A model generated the notes under the pieces. That model was given only the letters and a program-made list of their open reading frames with translations, ran no database searches and had not been told where the DNA came from. Position numbers and translations under genes: made by a program. Of a stretch of DNA of 5,773 nt, positions 4,961 through 5,773 are shown piece after piece. The DNA lies in contig JAGQUL010000082.1 of assembly GCA_020438525.1 (NCBI GenBank), forward strand, positions 1,090-6,862, given 5' to 3'. Origin of the DNA: Thermoleophilia bacterium (lineage in GTDB: Bacteria > Actinomycetota > Thermoleophilia > Gaiellales > SKUG01). How positions within the stretch are numbered: the first letter of the stretch is position 1; each line of letters starts with the position of its first letter.

Positions 4961-5773
4961 CAGTCGCGGTGCGCGCTGGGGTCCATGCCCCTGGCCGCGC
5001 GCGCGTCCTTCGCGCCGTGCCGGTTGGTGAGCTCGAGCGGGACCTCGTCGGTGCCCCCGGCCCGGACCGCAGCCATCGCCGCCTCGATGTCGTCGATCGC
5101 CTGCCGCGACTTCGGTGCCTCGGCGCAGTAGCGCGTGGCCTGCGCGAGCGCGATGCGGCACTCGGGCATCCCCACCGAGCGGACGGTCTCGAGCGCAGCG
5201 GTGGCGAGCACGAGCGCCATCGGCTTCGCGGGGCCGACGTCCTCGGCCGCGAAGATCACGAGGCGGCGCGCGATGAACATCGGGTCCTCGCCACCCACGA
5301 GCATCTGCGCGAGCCAGCGCAGCGCACCCTCGGGATCGCCGGCCCGCATCGACTTGATGTACGCGGACGCGTGGTCGTAGTGCTGGTCGCCGGCACGATC
5401 GAAGTCGATGCGACGACGATCGCTTGCCTCGTGCACCTGCTCGGGAGTCACGACGCGGTCCGGCGAGAGCAGCGTTGCCGCCTCGAGCAGCGTCAGCGCA
5501 CCGCGCGCATCGCCGCCGACCCGCTCGAGGATCGCATCGATCGTGCCGGCGGCAAGCGACACGTCGCCGCCGCGCGCGAGCCCGCGCTCGTCGTCGTCCG
5601 CCGCGCGCTGCAGCAGCTCGGCAAGCTCGTCGCGGTGCAGCGGCTCGAGCTCGTAGGTGACGAGCCGCGAGAGCAGCGCCCGGTTGATCGACACGTATGG
5701 ATTCTCGGTGGTGGCGCCGACGAGCCGGATCGCGCCGGCCTCGACCGTGGGCAGCAGCGCATCCTGCTGCGCC
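4960..5773 (-). CDS. rarA: RarA/MgsA-family replication-associated AAA+ ATPase (partial, 5' end outside window)
   Basis: RarA is a cytoplasmic clamp-loader-like ATPase that acts on stalled replication forks and single-strand gaps. The visible 270 residues start at AQQDALLPTVEAG. They include the sensor-1 segment GATTEN (19-24), LLSR (33-36), the sensor-2 region GGDARGALTLLE (86-97, R90), and the family-specific block from HYDHASAYIKSMRAGDPEGALRWLA through GGEDPMFIARRLVIFAAEDVG. A late APKSRQA segment corresponds to APKSN of the family. Walker A and B lie beyond the right edge. The C-terminus is odd: after VPLEL, where E. coli RarA reads VPVHLRNAPTKLMKEMGYG and continues for about 100 residues, this protein has about 22 basic or polar residues and stops. 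Neither other frame restores the family tail. It is convergent with the dehydrogenase gene across a strong hairpin. Confidence 0.9.
   Translation of the reverse strand, partial: AQQDALLPTVEAGAIRLVGATTENPYVSINRALLSRLVTYELEPLHRDELAELLQRAADDDERGLARGGDVSLAAGTIDAILERVGGDARGALTLLEAATLLSPDRVVTPEQVHEASDRRRIDFDRAGDQHYDHASAYIKSMRAGDPEGALRWLAQMLVGGEDPMFIARRLVIFAAEDVGPAKPMALVLATAALETVRSVGMPECRIALAQATRYCAEAPKSRQAIDDIEAAMAAVRAGGTDEVPLELTNRHGAKDARAARGMDPSAHRD

Noticed and set aside
923..5161. A minus-strand frame open for 1412 codons, spanning the glycosyltransferase and continuing antisense through the dehydrogenase.
   Set aside because: Only the part from 2389 to 923 looks like a protein. The rest is antisense to a clearly identified gene, is rich in Arg/Val/Gly/Ala with no family motif, and stays open because GC-rich codon use rarely makes stop codons on the opposite strand.
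1..5773. Search for CRISPR repeats, tRNA or rRNA genes, insertion-sequence ends, toxin-antitoxin pairs or phage genes.
   Set aside because: No regularly spaced repeats, cloverleaf-like elements, transposase motifs or small paired genes were found by eye.

Overview
This window comes from a very GC-rich bacterial chromosome with the third-codon-position G/C bias of a high-GC Gram-positive. A secreted dehydrogenase is anchored by a lipobox, and two genes carry TAnnnT -10 boxes only 6-7 bases ahead of their start codons, as in actinobacterial leaderless genes. This fits Actinomycetota, and a Thermoleophilia-like lineage would be my guess, but no marker here fixes the taxon. Both ends cut through genes.

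Layout: (1) 1-316, minus strand: N-terminal receiver domain of an OmpR-type response regulator, running off the left edge. (2) 320-397: divergent control region with a GGACAGG direct repeat at 11-bp spacing and two outward-facing -10 boxes. (3) 398-916, plus: small four-helix DUF2231 membrane protein. (4) 923-2389, minus: GT-C fold glycosyltransferase of the GT39/PMT_2 type, convergent with DUF2231 (6 bp between the stop codons). (5) 2390-2572: second divergent control region. (6) 2573-4864, plus: exported lipoprotein PQQ-dependent dehydrogenase with a fused C-terminal cytochrome c domain. (7) 4865-4959: convergent intergenic region holding a 13-bp stem with a UUCG loop, a likely two-way terminator. 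(8) 4960-5773, minus: C-terminal part of a RarA/MgsA-family AAA+ ATPase, running off the right edge.

No two genes form an evident operon; each is divergent from or convergent with its neighbour. The best-supported regulatory link is between the response regulator and the divergent DUF2231 gene, which share a control region with an OmpR-like repeat. The quinohemoprotein dehydrogenase would act outside the membrane, oxidising an alcohol, aldose or related substrate with PQQ and passing electrons through its own haem to the respiratory chain. The glycosyltransferase would act on envelope lipid-linked sugars, and RarA works on stalled replication forks. I see no RNA gene, CRISPR array, insertion sequence or phage gene. 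The window looks like ordinary chromosome with a few unusual details, not a clearly new system.
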